Below are positions 46,450 through 55,446 of a stretch of DNA of 60,498 nt, in pieces. Numbering within the stretch: the stretch's first letter is position 1; every line of letters starts with the position of its first letter. Made by a program: the position numbers and the translations under genes. This DNA is from an uncultured Planctomycetaceae bacterium (GTDB lineage Bacteria; Planctomycetota; Planctomycetia; Planctomycetales; Planctomycetaceae), in the NCBI GenBank assembly GCA_903861195.1, contig CAIOTJ010000079.1, forward strand, positions 1-60,498, read 5' to 3'. The notes below the pieces were generated by a model. The model was not told the origin of the DNA. It did not search any database and worked only from the letters and a program-made list of their open reading frames with translations.

Positions 46450-47841
46450 ATGACAACCCTCGCCAAGCCATACGCCCTGATCGCCGAAGACAGCCGGATC
46501 CAGGCGAAGATTCTCGAGAACCGACTGATCCAGGGGGGCTATGAGGTGGCGGTCGCCGGCGATGGCGGCAAGGCTCTGGAACTGGCCCGCCAGCGCAAGC
46601 CCGACATCATCATTTCCGACATCGAGATGCCCCGGGTCACCGGCTATGAGTTCTGCCGGGCGGTGAAGCAGGATCCCCAGCTTCGGCATGTGCCGGTCAT
46701 CTTGCTGTCGACACTCGCCGAGCCCGAAGACATCATCCGAGGGTTGGACGCCGGTGCGGACAACTACGTGACAAAGCCTTACGATCACAATTATCTTCTG
46801 TCCCGCATCGAAGCGCTGCTCAGCACGCCGATCACGGCCGAATCGGATCAGGCGACGGAGATTCAGGTGACCCTCGCCGGGCAGAAGTATCGGGTGAAAT
46901 CGGGACGTCAGCAGGTCTTGAACCTGCTGGTCTCGACCTTCGAGAACGCGGTTGAGAAGAACCGGGAGCTGCACCGGGCCAATGAGCAGCTGACGCTGGC
47001 CAAGGAAAAGCTCACGCAGTGGAACGCCCAACTGGAGTCTCTCAACGGACAGTTGGCCAAGGCCAACGACCGCATGAGCCGCGATCTGGCCGCGGCTGCG
47101 CGTGTGCAGCGTTCGCTGCTTCCCGACGACCAGCTACAGATCTCGGGAGTCTCGATCGCCTGGAAATACACCCCCTGTGAAGAACTTGCCGGCGACTTTT
47201 TGAACCTGGTCCCGCTCGACGATTCGCACCTTGCGATTTTCGTCGTGGATGTCAGTGGACACGGGGCCGCATCTTCGCTGCTGGCGGTCGCGGTCGGGCG
47301 ATTGCTGACCGGGCAGGCTTCCGCCACTTCACTGCTGGTCCGGACCGATCCGCTGACGGGCAAGCCCGTCATCACCCCGCCCGCCGCCGTGGTCTCCGAA
47401 CTCAACCGGCGATTCCCCATGGAGAGCCAGGCGGGGCTGTACTTTACAATCGCCTATGGCGTGCTCAGCACCAAGACCCGCGAATTCCGCTATGTTTCCG
47501 CCGGACATCCCGCCGGCGTCCACCTGCCGCAGGGGGCGGCTCCCACGTTTCTGGAAGGGGAGGGATTTCCCGTGGGCTGGCTTGAGGATGTCGATTACGA
47601 CGAGCAACGAATCCAGCTCGCCCCCGGAGATCGACTCTACTTCTACTCGGATGGCGTCAATGAGGCGCTCAGTCCTTCTGGTGAACTGTACGGCGGTGAT
47701 CGATTGCTGGCCAACCTGACGCAGTACGCGGGGCAGCCGGTGGCGGAGGGGGTCACCACCCTGTTCCAGGCCACAATCGACTGGAGCCTTCCGCAGGGTC
47801 CTCACGATGATGTGTCGATCGTGGGGATTGAAATCGAGTAG
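46450..47841 (+). CDS. Response regulator with SpoIIE-type PP2C phosphatase output
   Basis: The protein has 463 residues. A receiver domain has the Asp at residue 57 (IISDIEMPRVTG) and Lys in VTKPYDH. A coiled-coil region follows (about 165-215, LNLLVSTFENAVEKNRELHR and LAKEKLTQWNAQLESLNGQ). The PP2C/SpoIIE domain has RVQRSLLPDD, AGDFLNLVPL, VVDVSGHGAAS, FYSDGVNEAL and GPHDDVSIV. Such RsbU-like proteins dephosphorylate anti-sigma antagonists, but no anti-sigma or STAS gene is adjacent. It is a plausible alternative output of the chemosensory cluster. Confidence 0.9.
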   Translation: MTTLAKPYALIAEDSRIQAKILENRLIQGGYEVAVAGDGGKALELARQRKPDIIISDIEMPRVTGYEFCRAVKQDPQLRHVPVILLSTLAEPEDIIRGLDAGADNYVTKPYDHNYLLSRIEALLSTPITAESDQATEIQVTLAGQKYRVKSGRQQVLNLLVSTFENAVEKNRELHRANEQLTLAKEKLTQWNAQLESLNGQLAKANDRMSRDLAAAARVQRSLLPDDQLQISGVSIAWKYTPCEELAGDFLNLVPLDDSHLAIFVVDVSGHGAASSLLAVAVGRLLTGQASATSLLVRTDPLTGKPVITPPAAVVSELNRRFPMESQAGLYFTIAYGVLSTKTREFRYVSAGHPAGVHLPQGAAPTFLEGEGFPVGWLEDVDYDEQRIQLAPGDRLYFYSDGVNEALSPSGELYGGDRLLANLTQYAGQPVAEGVTTLFQATIDWSLPQGPHDDVSIVGIEIE

Positions 47842-48021
47842 AACCAGATTCCCAGCCGCCAAGGCACGGGCTGGCGAACGCCAGCACACGGCCACTCGAC
47901 TGGATTTTGGGGACACTGGACTTCAGGGACACCCGATAGCCCCGGGAGGTACGGACGGGGCAAAAGGGGCAGGGGAACTCGGCTGCCGTTCTTCGGCCGA
48001 CCGCTCTTGCCCTTCGGACCA

Positions 48022-48528
48022 CTAGGGCGTCGCCGCGACGGTCACCTCGACAGGGCACCGCAGGGTCTGGGCGACCACGCAATACCGCTCACTCAGCTTG
48101 CGGAGGCTCTCCCGCTGCTCGGCGGTCAGGTCTCCCGCCAGCTGAAAACCAACCCGAATGGCGAGAAACCCCACGGGAACTTCCCGGGCGACCCCCAGAG
48201 TTCCCCGAAAATCGAGGTCCCCCTCCACCACAACCCTCCCCCCCCGGATCGGAATCTGCAGTGCAGTTGCCACCGCCAACAGGGTGACCCCCGCACATCC
48301 CGCCAGGGCCTGCAGCAGCATGTCGCCCGAGCAGGCGAAGGTTCCCTCGCCCCCCGCGGCCGGATGCAGGCCGGCTATGGCCAGCGGGCCGGGTGTCGGC
48401 ACAGCGCACGACGGGTCCGCCAGGCTCAGCACCCCCTCGGCCCGCAGCGTTTGAAACGCAGCCTGTGGATCGTCTTTGTATCGGGCCTTCAGCGGAGCCT
48501 GACGGTTTCGCAACTCTTCGGAATTCAC
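48022..48528 (-). CDS. OsmC family protein
   Basis: The protein has 168 residues from a GTG start. OsmC/Ohr-type features are GEGTFACSGDMLLQALAGCAG with the Cys (AGCAG), and the second family region (SERYCVVAQTLRCPVE) with another Cys near the end. Enzymatic members of this family reduce organic hydroperoxides with these two Cys. A longer frame to 48804 is not supported. The GTG choice is uncertain because no clear ribosome binding site is visible. Confidence 0.8.
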   Translation of the reverse strand: MNSEELRNRQAPLKARYKDDPQAAFQTLRAEGVLSLADPSCAVPTPGPLAIAGLHPAAGGEGTFACSGDMLLQALAGCAGVTLLAVATALQIPIRGGRVVVEGDLDFRGTLGVAREVPVGFLAIRVGFQLAGDLTAEQRESLRKLSERYCVVAQTLRCPVEVTVAATP

Positions 48529-48662
48529 AGGGAGCCATCTCACAGATTCAGGAACAGAGTGTCGGATGTCGACGTGACATCCGACACCAGTCACAGCGGT
48601 GAAGGCGGAGTGCCGAGCCGGTTCGGCACCCCACCTGTCAAACCGTTTCACCCACCCAGCTC

Positions 48663-49766
48663 TCAGGTCGTCGGGGGAATGGGAATCCAGGTCCGCTTGT
48701 CGAACGATTCCAACACGGCATCCGCGACCGCCTGGGCCGAGGCACCATGATCGAACCCAGGAACGCAATCGCGACCTTCGACAATTCCTGAGACAAACTC
48801 CCACGCGAGGTCGTACCGGAACACGGTGCTGGGGACCCCATCCGCGGGATTGCGCGGGCTCCCGGGCCAGACCAGAAACTCCCTGGGAACCTCAACTTTC
48901 TCGAGCGACTGACCGTGCCGTCCCAGCAGAATGGTGTTCGGCTCCTTCAATTGGTAGACCGCTGACGCTTCGCTGCCGTTGACCTCGGCCCAGTCGTGCC
49001 CGAACCCGTCATAGTGGTATCCCTTGGCGAGCGTTGTTCCCTCGAGGACTCCGACGCCCCCCCGTTCGAACAGGCAAATCAACGCCGACCAGTCATCGAC
49101 CTCCGAGGGGGGGCAGGGTGCGCCCTGCGGAGTCTTGTCGCGGGGGACGAACTGGGCCACCGCGCCGGTGATCGACGTCATCCGCCCCATCAGGTCCTGC
49201 GCGTAGTCGATCCGGTGGATGGTCATGTCGAACAGATCACCCGCTCCGGCGTTCTTCTTGTACTGCCGCCATCCCCAACTGGTCTCAGGCCAGTCAAGAA
49301 ACCGCTGGCTGCGGAAATGCCTGGGTGTCCCCAGCGCCCCCGTATACAGCAGGTGGCGCAGGTACCGCATCGAGGGGGCGAACCGGTAGGTGAAGGCGGT
49401 CATGTGCCGCAGCCCACGGCTGTGCGCCGCCCGGTACATGTCGAGCGACTCCTGGTGGTTCAGCCCCAGGGGCTTTTCGCACATGACATGCTTGCCCCCT
49501 TCCAGGCAGGCCAGCGCCAGGGGGTGATGGGTGTCATTGGGAGTGCAGATGATGACCGCATCGATCTCGGGATCGCGGGCGATTTCCCGATAGTCGGTGG
49601 TGATCCGCTGGATCCCCCAATCGGAGATCCGCTTGTTCAACAGAACTTCATTGGGATCACAGGCCGCCACAAGCCGGGCGCGAGGATCAAGGCGAATCCC
49701 GGGAACGTGATGGTAATCGGCGACCGCGCCGGCCCCGATGATGGCAATGCGAATGGGCTGAGACAT
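48663..49766 (-). CDS. Gfo/Idh/MocA family oxidoreductase, cytoplasmic
   Basis: The protein has 367 residues and no signal peptide. It starts RIAIIGAGAVADYHHVPGI, with AVIICTPNDTHHPLALACLE and the active-site phrase CEKPLGLNHQESL. TAFTYRFAPSMRYLRHLL and GAGDLFDMTIHRIDYAQDLM follow. It uses NAD(P) to oxidise or reduce a sugar or polyol; the substrate is unknown. Unlike the copy at 25495-26583 it has no TAT signal. Confidence 0.87.
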   Translation of the reverse strand: MSQPIRIAIIGAGAVADYHHVPGIRLDPRARLVAACDPNEVLLNKRISDWGIQRITTDYREIARDPEIDAVIICTPNDTHHPLALACLEGGKHVMCEKPLGLNHQESLDMYRAAHSRGLRHMTAFTYRFAPSMRYLRHLLYTGALGTPRHFRSQRFLDWPETSWGWRQYKKNAGAGDLFDMTIHRIDYAQDLMGRMTSITGAVAQFVPRDKTPQGAPCPPSEVDDWSALICLFERGGVGVLEGTTLAKGYHYDGFGHDWAEVNGSEASAVYQLKEPNTILLGRHGQSLEKVEVPREFLVWPGSPRNPADGVPSTVFRYDLAWEFVSGIVEGRDCVPGFDHGASAQAVADAVLESFDKRTWIPIPPTT

Positions 49767-49843
49767 GCTGGCAGGGAAAGAGGTTTCTCGGACAGGACAA
49801 CACGCGGAGAAGCAAACACTGTGATCGCGGGAACGGTCACAGC

Positions 49844-51202
49844 TCAGATGTTTTGGGCGGAACCGGCGGACGGCTGCGGAGAGCCATGCCCATCCGGGGT
49901 TCGGGGTCGAAGCTCGGACAGCAACCGGATGAGACGGGCGGCATCGGTGTGCCGTACGGCGCGTCGCGAGACGGCTTCACGAGCCAGACGAATACGGGTT
50001 TCAATCTCGGCGGGTTGCAGACCGGTTGTGGCCGCCAGGTGATCGATCCTCCGTGGCAGCCGCTCGGCATCCCGTCCGAGCCTCAGTTCCGTCAGCAGCC
50101 GTTCCAAGTACGCCTGCAGAGGCACCAGACCATTGCGAGAGCGCCAATACAGGTTTCCGAGGGCGTCGGTATGTTCCACCAGACTGTGACGGGGAGGCTG
50201 CCGCGGCGGCAACGGACTGCCGAACCGCTGCGAACCGGCCCAGCCGAACAACAGCAGCAAGGTGACCACCTGCAGCGTCACTGGACGCAGCCAGTGATTC
50301 AGCAGCAATCCCACAACCTGCGGTTGCCCACTGGCATTCAGCGATTCGTCGAAGATCAGGGACGAGTCGGAAGAGGCCAGACGCTGCAGCAGCCTCACGG
50401 CCAGGACCCCCGCACGCCGCGACTGGTCGTCATTCAGCGCGCGGTTCGAAAAGAGGTGGTCGCTGGCCAGGACGATGATCCGACCGCGGCCATGGAGCAA
50501 TTCGACCCCCTGCACTCCCTGATCCGTTCGCAGCAGGACGTCTCCCCGTTTCGACCCGGTGATCTCGGCCTGCGTCTGCCAGACGATTCCGGTCAGGGGA
50601 AACACCCCGTCATCGGCCTCGACGGGGGCGGGTTCGCTGGCCTCGGGAGGGGCCGCTCTCGCGGGTGGGGGCGCCAGGACTTTGTCGGGACGCAATTCGG
50701 GAATCGGATTAGGGGGCGGGCCGGCGTTGGGCTGGGGCTGGGACTGGCCCAGAGGCGTTCCCCCGGAAGATGCGGGCTTCTCGAAGGCAGCGATGTGAAC
50801 CCCCAACGCCGGGATCTCCACGTCGGGATTTTTCCAGGGGGGAGCAAACAGTAAACGGCCGCCGCGCCCGACCCAGTCGAGGAGTTCACTCCATTCGGCG
50901 TCGCTGGGGGTCCGGGCAGGACCCAGGATGCAAAGGGTGCCGTCGGGAGAAAGGGACTTCGCGGAGCGTGTGAGGGGGATGAGGTTGCGCGAGACCTGCG
51001 ACCAGCGGCGCTCGGCGAATTGGTAGATCGCATTGCGCCCCCCGAAATCGACATTCCAGCTGTCATTGATTTCGGACGAGTCGAGGCGCGGGAACCAGAT
51101 CTGCAGTCCGAGGGAGACCGCGATGGCCAGCAGGCCAAGCACGACCGGCCACTTCCTGGGGGGCGTGCGGGCGAGGGGAACTGGAGCATCGCCGGAGTTC
51201 AA
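49844..51202 (-). CDS. DUF4350-domain membrane protein
   Basis: The protein has 452 residues and begins at TTG 51202, preceded by GGGAG. A membrane helix near residues 18-35 (WPVVLGLLAIAVSLGLQIWF) is followed by the DUF4350 region (SWNVDFGGRNAIYQFAERR, LLDWVGRGGRLLFAPP). A Pro-rich stretch lies near residues 155-200. A second hydrophobic segment near residue 310 (PVTLQVVTLLLLFGWAG) precedes a helical C-terminal tail. Such proteins usually accompany MoxR and DUF58 genes, which are not next to it here. Confidence 0.75.
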   Translation of the reverse strand: MNSGDAPVPLARTPPRKWPVVLGLLAIAVSLGLQIWFPRLDSSEINDSWNVDFGGRNAIYQFAERRWSQVSRNLIPLTRSAKSLSPDGTLCILGPARTPSDAEWSELLDWVGRGGRLLFAPPWKNPDVEIPALGVHIAAFEKPASSGGTPLGQSQPQPNAGPPPNPIPELRPDKVLAPPPARAAPPEASEPAPVEADDGVFPLTGIVWQTQAEITGSKRGDVLLRTDQGVQGVELLHGRGRIIVLASDHLFSNRALNDDQSRRAGVLAVRLLQRLASSDSSLIFDESLNASGQPQVVGLLLNHWLRPVTLQVVTLLLLFGWAGSQRFGSPLPPRQPPRHSLVEHTDALGNLYWRSRNGLVPLQAYLERLLTELRLGRDAERLPRRIDHLAATTGLQPAEIETRIRLAREAVSRRAVRHTDAARLIRLLSELRPRTPDGHGSPQPSAGSAQNI

Positions 51203-51323
51203 AATCAGGCTCTCCCAAGGGAAACATAACAGACATTATCGGACGTTGCGTACTTCCCGTTTCTGGCGTTTTCCTGCGGAATTCCGCAACTCCCCACATC
51301 TCCCTCCAGAGTTGCGCCCCCCC

Positions 51324-52289
51324 TCATGCCACCACCTCTTCAAACACTCCCATGCGCCGAAACTTGGCATAACGACGGGTCAGCAACTCTCCCCGGGGGA
51401 TCTGCGACAGGTCCCGCAGGATCCGCTGCAAAGCCCCCTTCAGCAGCACGGCGGTCGCCCGATGGTCCCGGTGGGCCGCTCCCAGCGGTTCCGGAATCAC
51501 CTCGTCGATCACCCCCAGCCGCAACAGGTCGGAACTTGTCAGCTTCAAGGCCCGCGCTGCCTTGTCGGCATGCTTGCGATCCTTCCACAGAATCCCGGCA
51601 CACCCTTCCGGGCTGATCACCGAGTAGTAGGCGTGCTGCAGCATCGCAATGTGATCGCCGATGCCAATCCCCAGTGCTCCTCCGGAACCCCCTTCGCCGA
51701 TCACCACACATGCGATCGGCGTATCGACGCGCGACATCTCGCGCAGGTTCAGGGCGATCTGGTACGCCTGGCCCCGCTCCTCGGCTCCCATGTCGGGAGA
51801 CGCGCCGGGGGTGTCGATCAGACAGATCACCGGCAGTTTGTACTTGGCCGCCATCTGCATCCGCAGGAGAGCCTTGCGGTACCCTTCCGGATGAGGCGAG
51901 CCATTCCCCGTCCGTTCCCGATCCTTCAGCGTATGTCCCTTTTGCTGTCCGATGAACATCACCCGCCGGTCTTCCAGCTTGGCGAACCCTGAGAGAATCG
52001 CCGGATCGTCACCGTACGAGCGGTCCCCATGCAGCTCCACGAACTCGTCGAAGACCAGTTCCAGGTAATCGCTGGAATGCGGACGGTCGGGATGCCGGGC
52101 CACCTGCACAATCGCCGCGGCATCCAGCTTCTCGAAGACCTCCCGCCGCAGGCGGTTCAGTTCGAGCCGCGTTGTGCGGATCTGGTCGCGGATGGAAAAA
52201 TCGGGATCGGGAATCCGCTCGAGCTCGGCGAGACGGTCCTCCAGCACGACCAGAGGTTTTTCGAAAGGGAGTCGATACTGCGGAGGCAT
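51324..52289 (-). CDS. accA: Acetyl-CoA carboxylase carboxyltransferase subunit alpha
   Basis: The protein has 321 residues, the usual length. The phrases LHGDRSYGDDPAIL, FIGQQKGHTLKDR, PEGYRKALLRMQMA, CLIDTPGASPDMGAEERGQ, IGEGGSGGALGIGIGD and SVISPEGCAGILW are all characteristic of AccA. It carries out the carboxyl transfer to acetyl-CoA together with AccD, which is not in the window. It stands between the DUF4350 gene and the kinase gene. Confidence 0.97.
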   Translation of the reverse strand: MPPQYRLPFEKPLVVLEDRLAELERIPDPDFSIRDQIRTTRLELNRLRREVFEKLDAAAIVQVARHPDRPHSSDYLELVFDEFVELHGDRSYGDDPAILSGFAKLEDRRVMFIGQQKGHTLKDRERTGNGSPHPEGYRKALLRMQMAAKYKLPVICLIDTPGASPDMGAEERGQAYQIALNLREMSRVDTPIACVVIGEGGSGGALGIGIGDHIAMLQHAYYSVISPEGCAGILWKDRKHADKAARALKLTSSDLLRLGVIDEVIPEPLGAAHRDHRATAVLLKGALQRILRDLSQIPRGELLTRRYAKFRRMGVFEEVVA

Positions 52290-52422
52290 CGGTCACAGAA
52301 GAAAAAGAGGAAACAAACCCGGGAAATCACCCGGTGAATGAGATCGAGGTGCACGAGTCGCCCTGTGCCGGGGTCCGAGGTGCCAAGGTCCCAGGCGCAG
52401 AGGACTGTACGACGCTCCCGTG

Positions 52423-54003
52423 TCAGGCGGACGGAAGATCGTCGAACCCCAGCAGATCATCGATCTTCATCTGATTAGCCGCCGGAGGAGTCGCGGGCTT
52501 TTTCGGGGCCGGAGGTGGCACCGGCGGCTTCGCCGGTACAACCGCCGCCGGCTGGGGAGCCACAGGGGGACCCGGAACGACAGGCCGGGCGACAGGCGGC
52601 GGAGCCGGAACCTGCGGTGGGCGCACGGCCCCCGGGGGAACCGGCGGCGCGGGCACCCCGCCGCCAGCGGGCAAGGCACCTGGTTGTGCCTGACCGGGAA
52701 CTCCCACCCACGGTGCGGGCATGCCCGGGTAGGGGGGCTGGGCTGGGTAGTACCCTGGAGGTGGCATCATTCCGGGGGGAAACTGGCCAGCAGGAAACTG
52801 GCCGGGATACATCTGACCCGGCGGGAACTGACCCGGCACGAAGCCTCCTGGATACACACCCGGGGGGTACGCCGCCACGGGAGCCGTCGGCAACGGCGCG
52901 GCAGGCCGCGCCGTTGCCGCCTTGGCGGGAGCGGGCTGGGGCTTCTTCTCGGGAGCGGGGCTCGGGGCCGGGCTCGTCTTCTTGGGAGCCGCGATCCCCA
53001 GCATGGTCCGCATGGCGTCGGTGCGGCTGTCGAGACGGTCCCCCAGGTTTTGTCCCACCTCCTGTTCGGCCTTCTCCTTTTCGGTCAGTTCGCGCTTTTC
53101 GACAACTTCTTCCTTCCAGGGGTTCACGCGGCGGAACTCCGCCAGGAATTCGTTGAACGACTTGTGTCGCAGATCGGGTTTCTTGGCGAGCAGCCGCAGC
53201 ACAATGCGATCCATCTCCTCGGTGATGTTGGAGTTGATCATCGAGGGGGGGGGAGCGGGATCCTGGATGTGCCGCATCAGTAAATCATTCGGGGTCGCCC
53301 CGGCGAAGGGGGGGGTGCCGGTCAGCATCTCGAACAACATCACCCCAAACGAATACAGGTCGACCTGGAAGGACAGGGGCTTCCGCATGATCTGCTCGGG
53401 AGCCATGTAAGACCGGGTCCCCTTGGCGGTCTTCGATTTGGGAGCGAACACCTTGGCCAGCGCCCCGGCCGGTTTGCCCGCCAGCGACATGTCGATCACC
53501 TTCAACTCACCCGACTTGTTCACCAGCACGTTGTCGGGCTTGATGTCGCGATTGATGAAGCCCTTGTCGTGCAGGTGTTGGTATGCCATCGCGGCCGACT
53601 CGATAATCCGTCGCAGCCGCACCTGCACCGAGGTGAGATTGTTGAACAGCTGCGCCTTCAGATTCGGAGCGTTGAACAACTCCATCGTGAAGTACGCCTC
53701 TTTCTTGAACATCGTCCCCCAGTGACCATCGAAATACTTGATGATGTTCGGGTGATCGAGCAGCTTGCCGACGGCGAACTCGTTCTTCATAGCCGCGATC
53801 TGCTCGGGGTCTTTCATGGCGTCCCCGGTCAGTTGCTTCAATGCGATCCGCTTCTGCCCATCCGCCGCCTGAACCTCCCAGACCTGGCTGCTCTTTCCAC
53901 CGGCGATGAACGAGACAATCTTGTACGCGCCGATCATCGACTGGTCGGCCGCGTCTTTCTTGTCTTTGTCCTTGCCCGCTCCCGGTCCAGATGCCGTGGC
54001 CAT
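52423..54003 (-). CDS. Atypical Ser/Thr protein kinase with proline-rich tail
   Basis: The protein has 526 residues from ATG 54003 (GAGGG upstream). The kinase domain covers about 25-290: the ATP lysine is K56 (IALKQL), the catalytic loop reads NRDIKPDN (151-158, Asn replaces the usual His), the metal Asp is D171 in DMS (the usual DFG), and APE is at 201-203. The glycine loop reads AGGKSSQVW, lacking the usual first Gly of GxGxxG. Activity may be altered. After residue 300 there is an acidic-basic linker, then a Pro/Gly/Gln-rich tail with repeats such as PGQFPPGQ and PGQFPAGQ. It lies 16 bases downstream of the HlyD-like gene. No membrane segment is seen. Confidence 0.9.
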   Translation of the reverse strand: MATASGPGAGKDKDKKDAADQSMIGAYKIVSFIAGGKSSQVWEVQAADGQKRIALKQLTGDAMKDPEQIAAMKNEFAVGKLLDHPNIIKYFDGHWGTMFKKEAYFTMELFNAPNLKAQLFNNLTSVQVRLRRIIESAAMAYQHLHDKGFINRDIKPDNVLVNKSGELKVIDMSLAGKPAGALAKVFAPKSKTAKGTRSYMAPEQIMRKPLSFQVDLYSFGVMLFEMLTGTPPFAGATPNDLLMRHIQDPAPPPSMINSNITEEMDRIVLRLLAKKPDLRHKSFNEFLAEFRRVNPWKEEVVEKRELTEKEKAEQEVGQNLGDRLDSRTDAMRTMLGIAAPKKTSPAPSPAPEKKPQPAPAKAATARPAAPLPTAPVAAYPPGVYPGGFVPGQFPPGQMYPGQFPAGQFPPGMMPPPGYYPAQPPYPGMPAPWVGVPGQAQPGALPAGGGVPAPPVPPGAVRPPQVPAPPPVARPVVPGPPVAPQPAAVVPAKPPVPPPAPKKPATPPAANQMKIDDLLGFDDLPSA

Positions 54004-54019
54004 GTTCAATCCCTCGCGG

Positions 54020-55165
54020 TCAAAAACCGCTGTTGGTTGTGTTGGGCTTTTTCTTCTTGCCGGCCTCCGCTCCAGGCTTCGCTCCGGCCGCGGTCTCCGT
54101 CCCGGCCAAGGCCCGCAGAGGTGTACCGTCGGCCAATTCCCGAGTCGTTGCCACAATCACCTCATCGGTCGCCCCGAATCGCCCCGAGACAAACACCGCG
54201 TCTCCCCCGGCACGCCCATGGACCTGCACGGGGAGATTGCGCACCACGCCGTCTCGCAAGACCTGCACTCGCCGCGTTCCGTCGGGCTGATTGCCCACCG
54301 CGGCCACGCTGACCGCCGTCACGGGATCGCGGGGCAGCAACAGCGACTGGACTGTCTGGCCCGGGCGCAGCTTTCCCGTTTCATTCTCAATCAGCAGCAC
54401 TGCTTGGGTAGGAGACTCGACCAATTGGCTGACCGCTGCAAAACGCTCCTCCAACGGAAGCAGAGCCAGTACCTTCGCAACGACGGCACTTCCCTCCACC
54501 TGGATCTCCATTTGCCCCCCCACCTGGATCAGAGACCGGTCCACGGGAGCCTCGACCTGCAGTTGGCGGGAATCGACCAGACGGGCCAGTTTCTGCCCCG
54601 CCTTCACAAACTCTCCTTCCACCACCCGCAGCCGCTCCAGGGTGCCGCCAAACGGTGTGCGGACAACCGCCTCTTCGGCGTCGTAGGTCGCCAACGCGAC
54701 TTCGGCCTCGGCCTCGTCCACACGGGCCTCCAATATTGCGAGCCTGGCTCCGTCGGCCTGTGCCTTCTCGGCCTGAGCAGCCTTCAGCCGCGCTTTGGCC
54801 CGGCGGACCATCAGTTGCTGTCGTGTGTCATCGAGACGGATCACTTCGGTTCTCTCCCGAACCGCCTCCCCTTCCCGGGCGGAAATCACCCGCACGATGC
54901 CATCGCTGGGAGCCACCAGTTCAACCGCCCTGGCCGATTCGAGAGACAATCGAATGCGATAGCCATCCGGCGGCAACAACTGCACTGCCTCGCGGCGAAC
55001 AATCACCTGCGGCAAAGGTGCCGCCGATTTCTCATTGCCTCCATCGTCCTGCACAGTCCCCTGGCCCCAGAGGGCACCCCGCCCCAGACCGGCGAACACC
55101 AACAGGACCACTCCTGCCCAGGCCCAGCGGCGAGCACCGTAAAATGACCAAGAAGGCAGTGACAT
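54020..55165 (-). CDS. HlyD/AcrA-like adaptor protein
   Basis: The protein has 381 residues. A signal peptide (WAGVVLLVFAGLGRGALWG) is followed by lipoyl-like halves with LVAPSDGIVRVISAREGEAV and VVRTPFGGTLERLRVVEGEF, flanking an alpha-helical region (QQLMVRRAKARLKAAQAEK). The C-terminal tail ends in a lysine run and TTNSGF. No RND or ABC partner is adjacent; the next gene is the kinase, with a 16-base gap. A promoter-like pair lies upstream on the - strand. Confidence 0.8.
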   Translation of the reverse strand: MSLPSWSFYGARRWAWAGVVLLVFAGLGRGALWGQGTVQDDGGNEKSAAPLPQVIVRREAVQLLPPDGYRIRLSLESARAVELVAPSDGIVRVISAREGEAVRERTEVIRLDDTRQQLMVRRAKARLKAAQAEKAQADGARLAILEARVDEAEAEVALATYDAEEAVVRTPFGGTLERLRVVEGEFVKAGQKLARLVDSRQLQVEAPVDRSLIQVGGQMEIQVEGSAVVAKVLALLPLEERFAAVSQLVESPTQAVLLIENETGKLRPGQTVQSLLLPRDPVTAVSVAAVGNQPDGTRRVQVLRDGVVRNLPVQVHGRAGGDAVFVSGRFGATDEVIVATTRELADGTPLRALAGTETAAGAKPGAEAGKKKKPNTTNSGF

Positions 55166-55245
55166 GTGTGCAGTCTGGCAACCGAAGGAGTTTGGGGGGA
55201 CAAACTGTCCTTCAGTGCAGGACAACTCCCCTTGCCGGTAACGTA

Positions 55246-55274
55246 AGGTTAAGTGGCGCAACCAACAGTGTCAA
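55246..55274 (-). promoter_or_regulatory. Sigma70-like promoter for the adaptor-kinase unit
   Basis: On the - strand TTGACA (plus-strand 55269-55274) is separated by 17 bases from TAACCT (55246-55251). The -35 is a perfect match; the -10 is weak. It lies about 80 bases upstream of the adaptor start at 55165. Confidence 0.4.
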
Positions 55275-55446
55275 CGGCTTTTGTGTTTCACGCAGTATCC
55301 CTCCAACCGGTATTTTGCTACTCTCTCCGCCGCCCGCGGTCCCCGGCAGCCGAACGACTCCGGCTGGACTGTCTGCCTCCGTGGGACTCCCCTGCCCCCC
55401 CTTCCCACTCGCCTCCTTTCCCGTTTCGTTCCAGGGAAACCGCGCC

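Noticed and set aside
54655-55446. N-terminal extension of the redoxin-like gene by 264 residues
   Set aside because: The extra stretch is antisense to the HlyD-like gene and contains no signal or domain; the ATG at 55447 gives a signal-like start.
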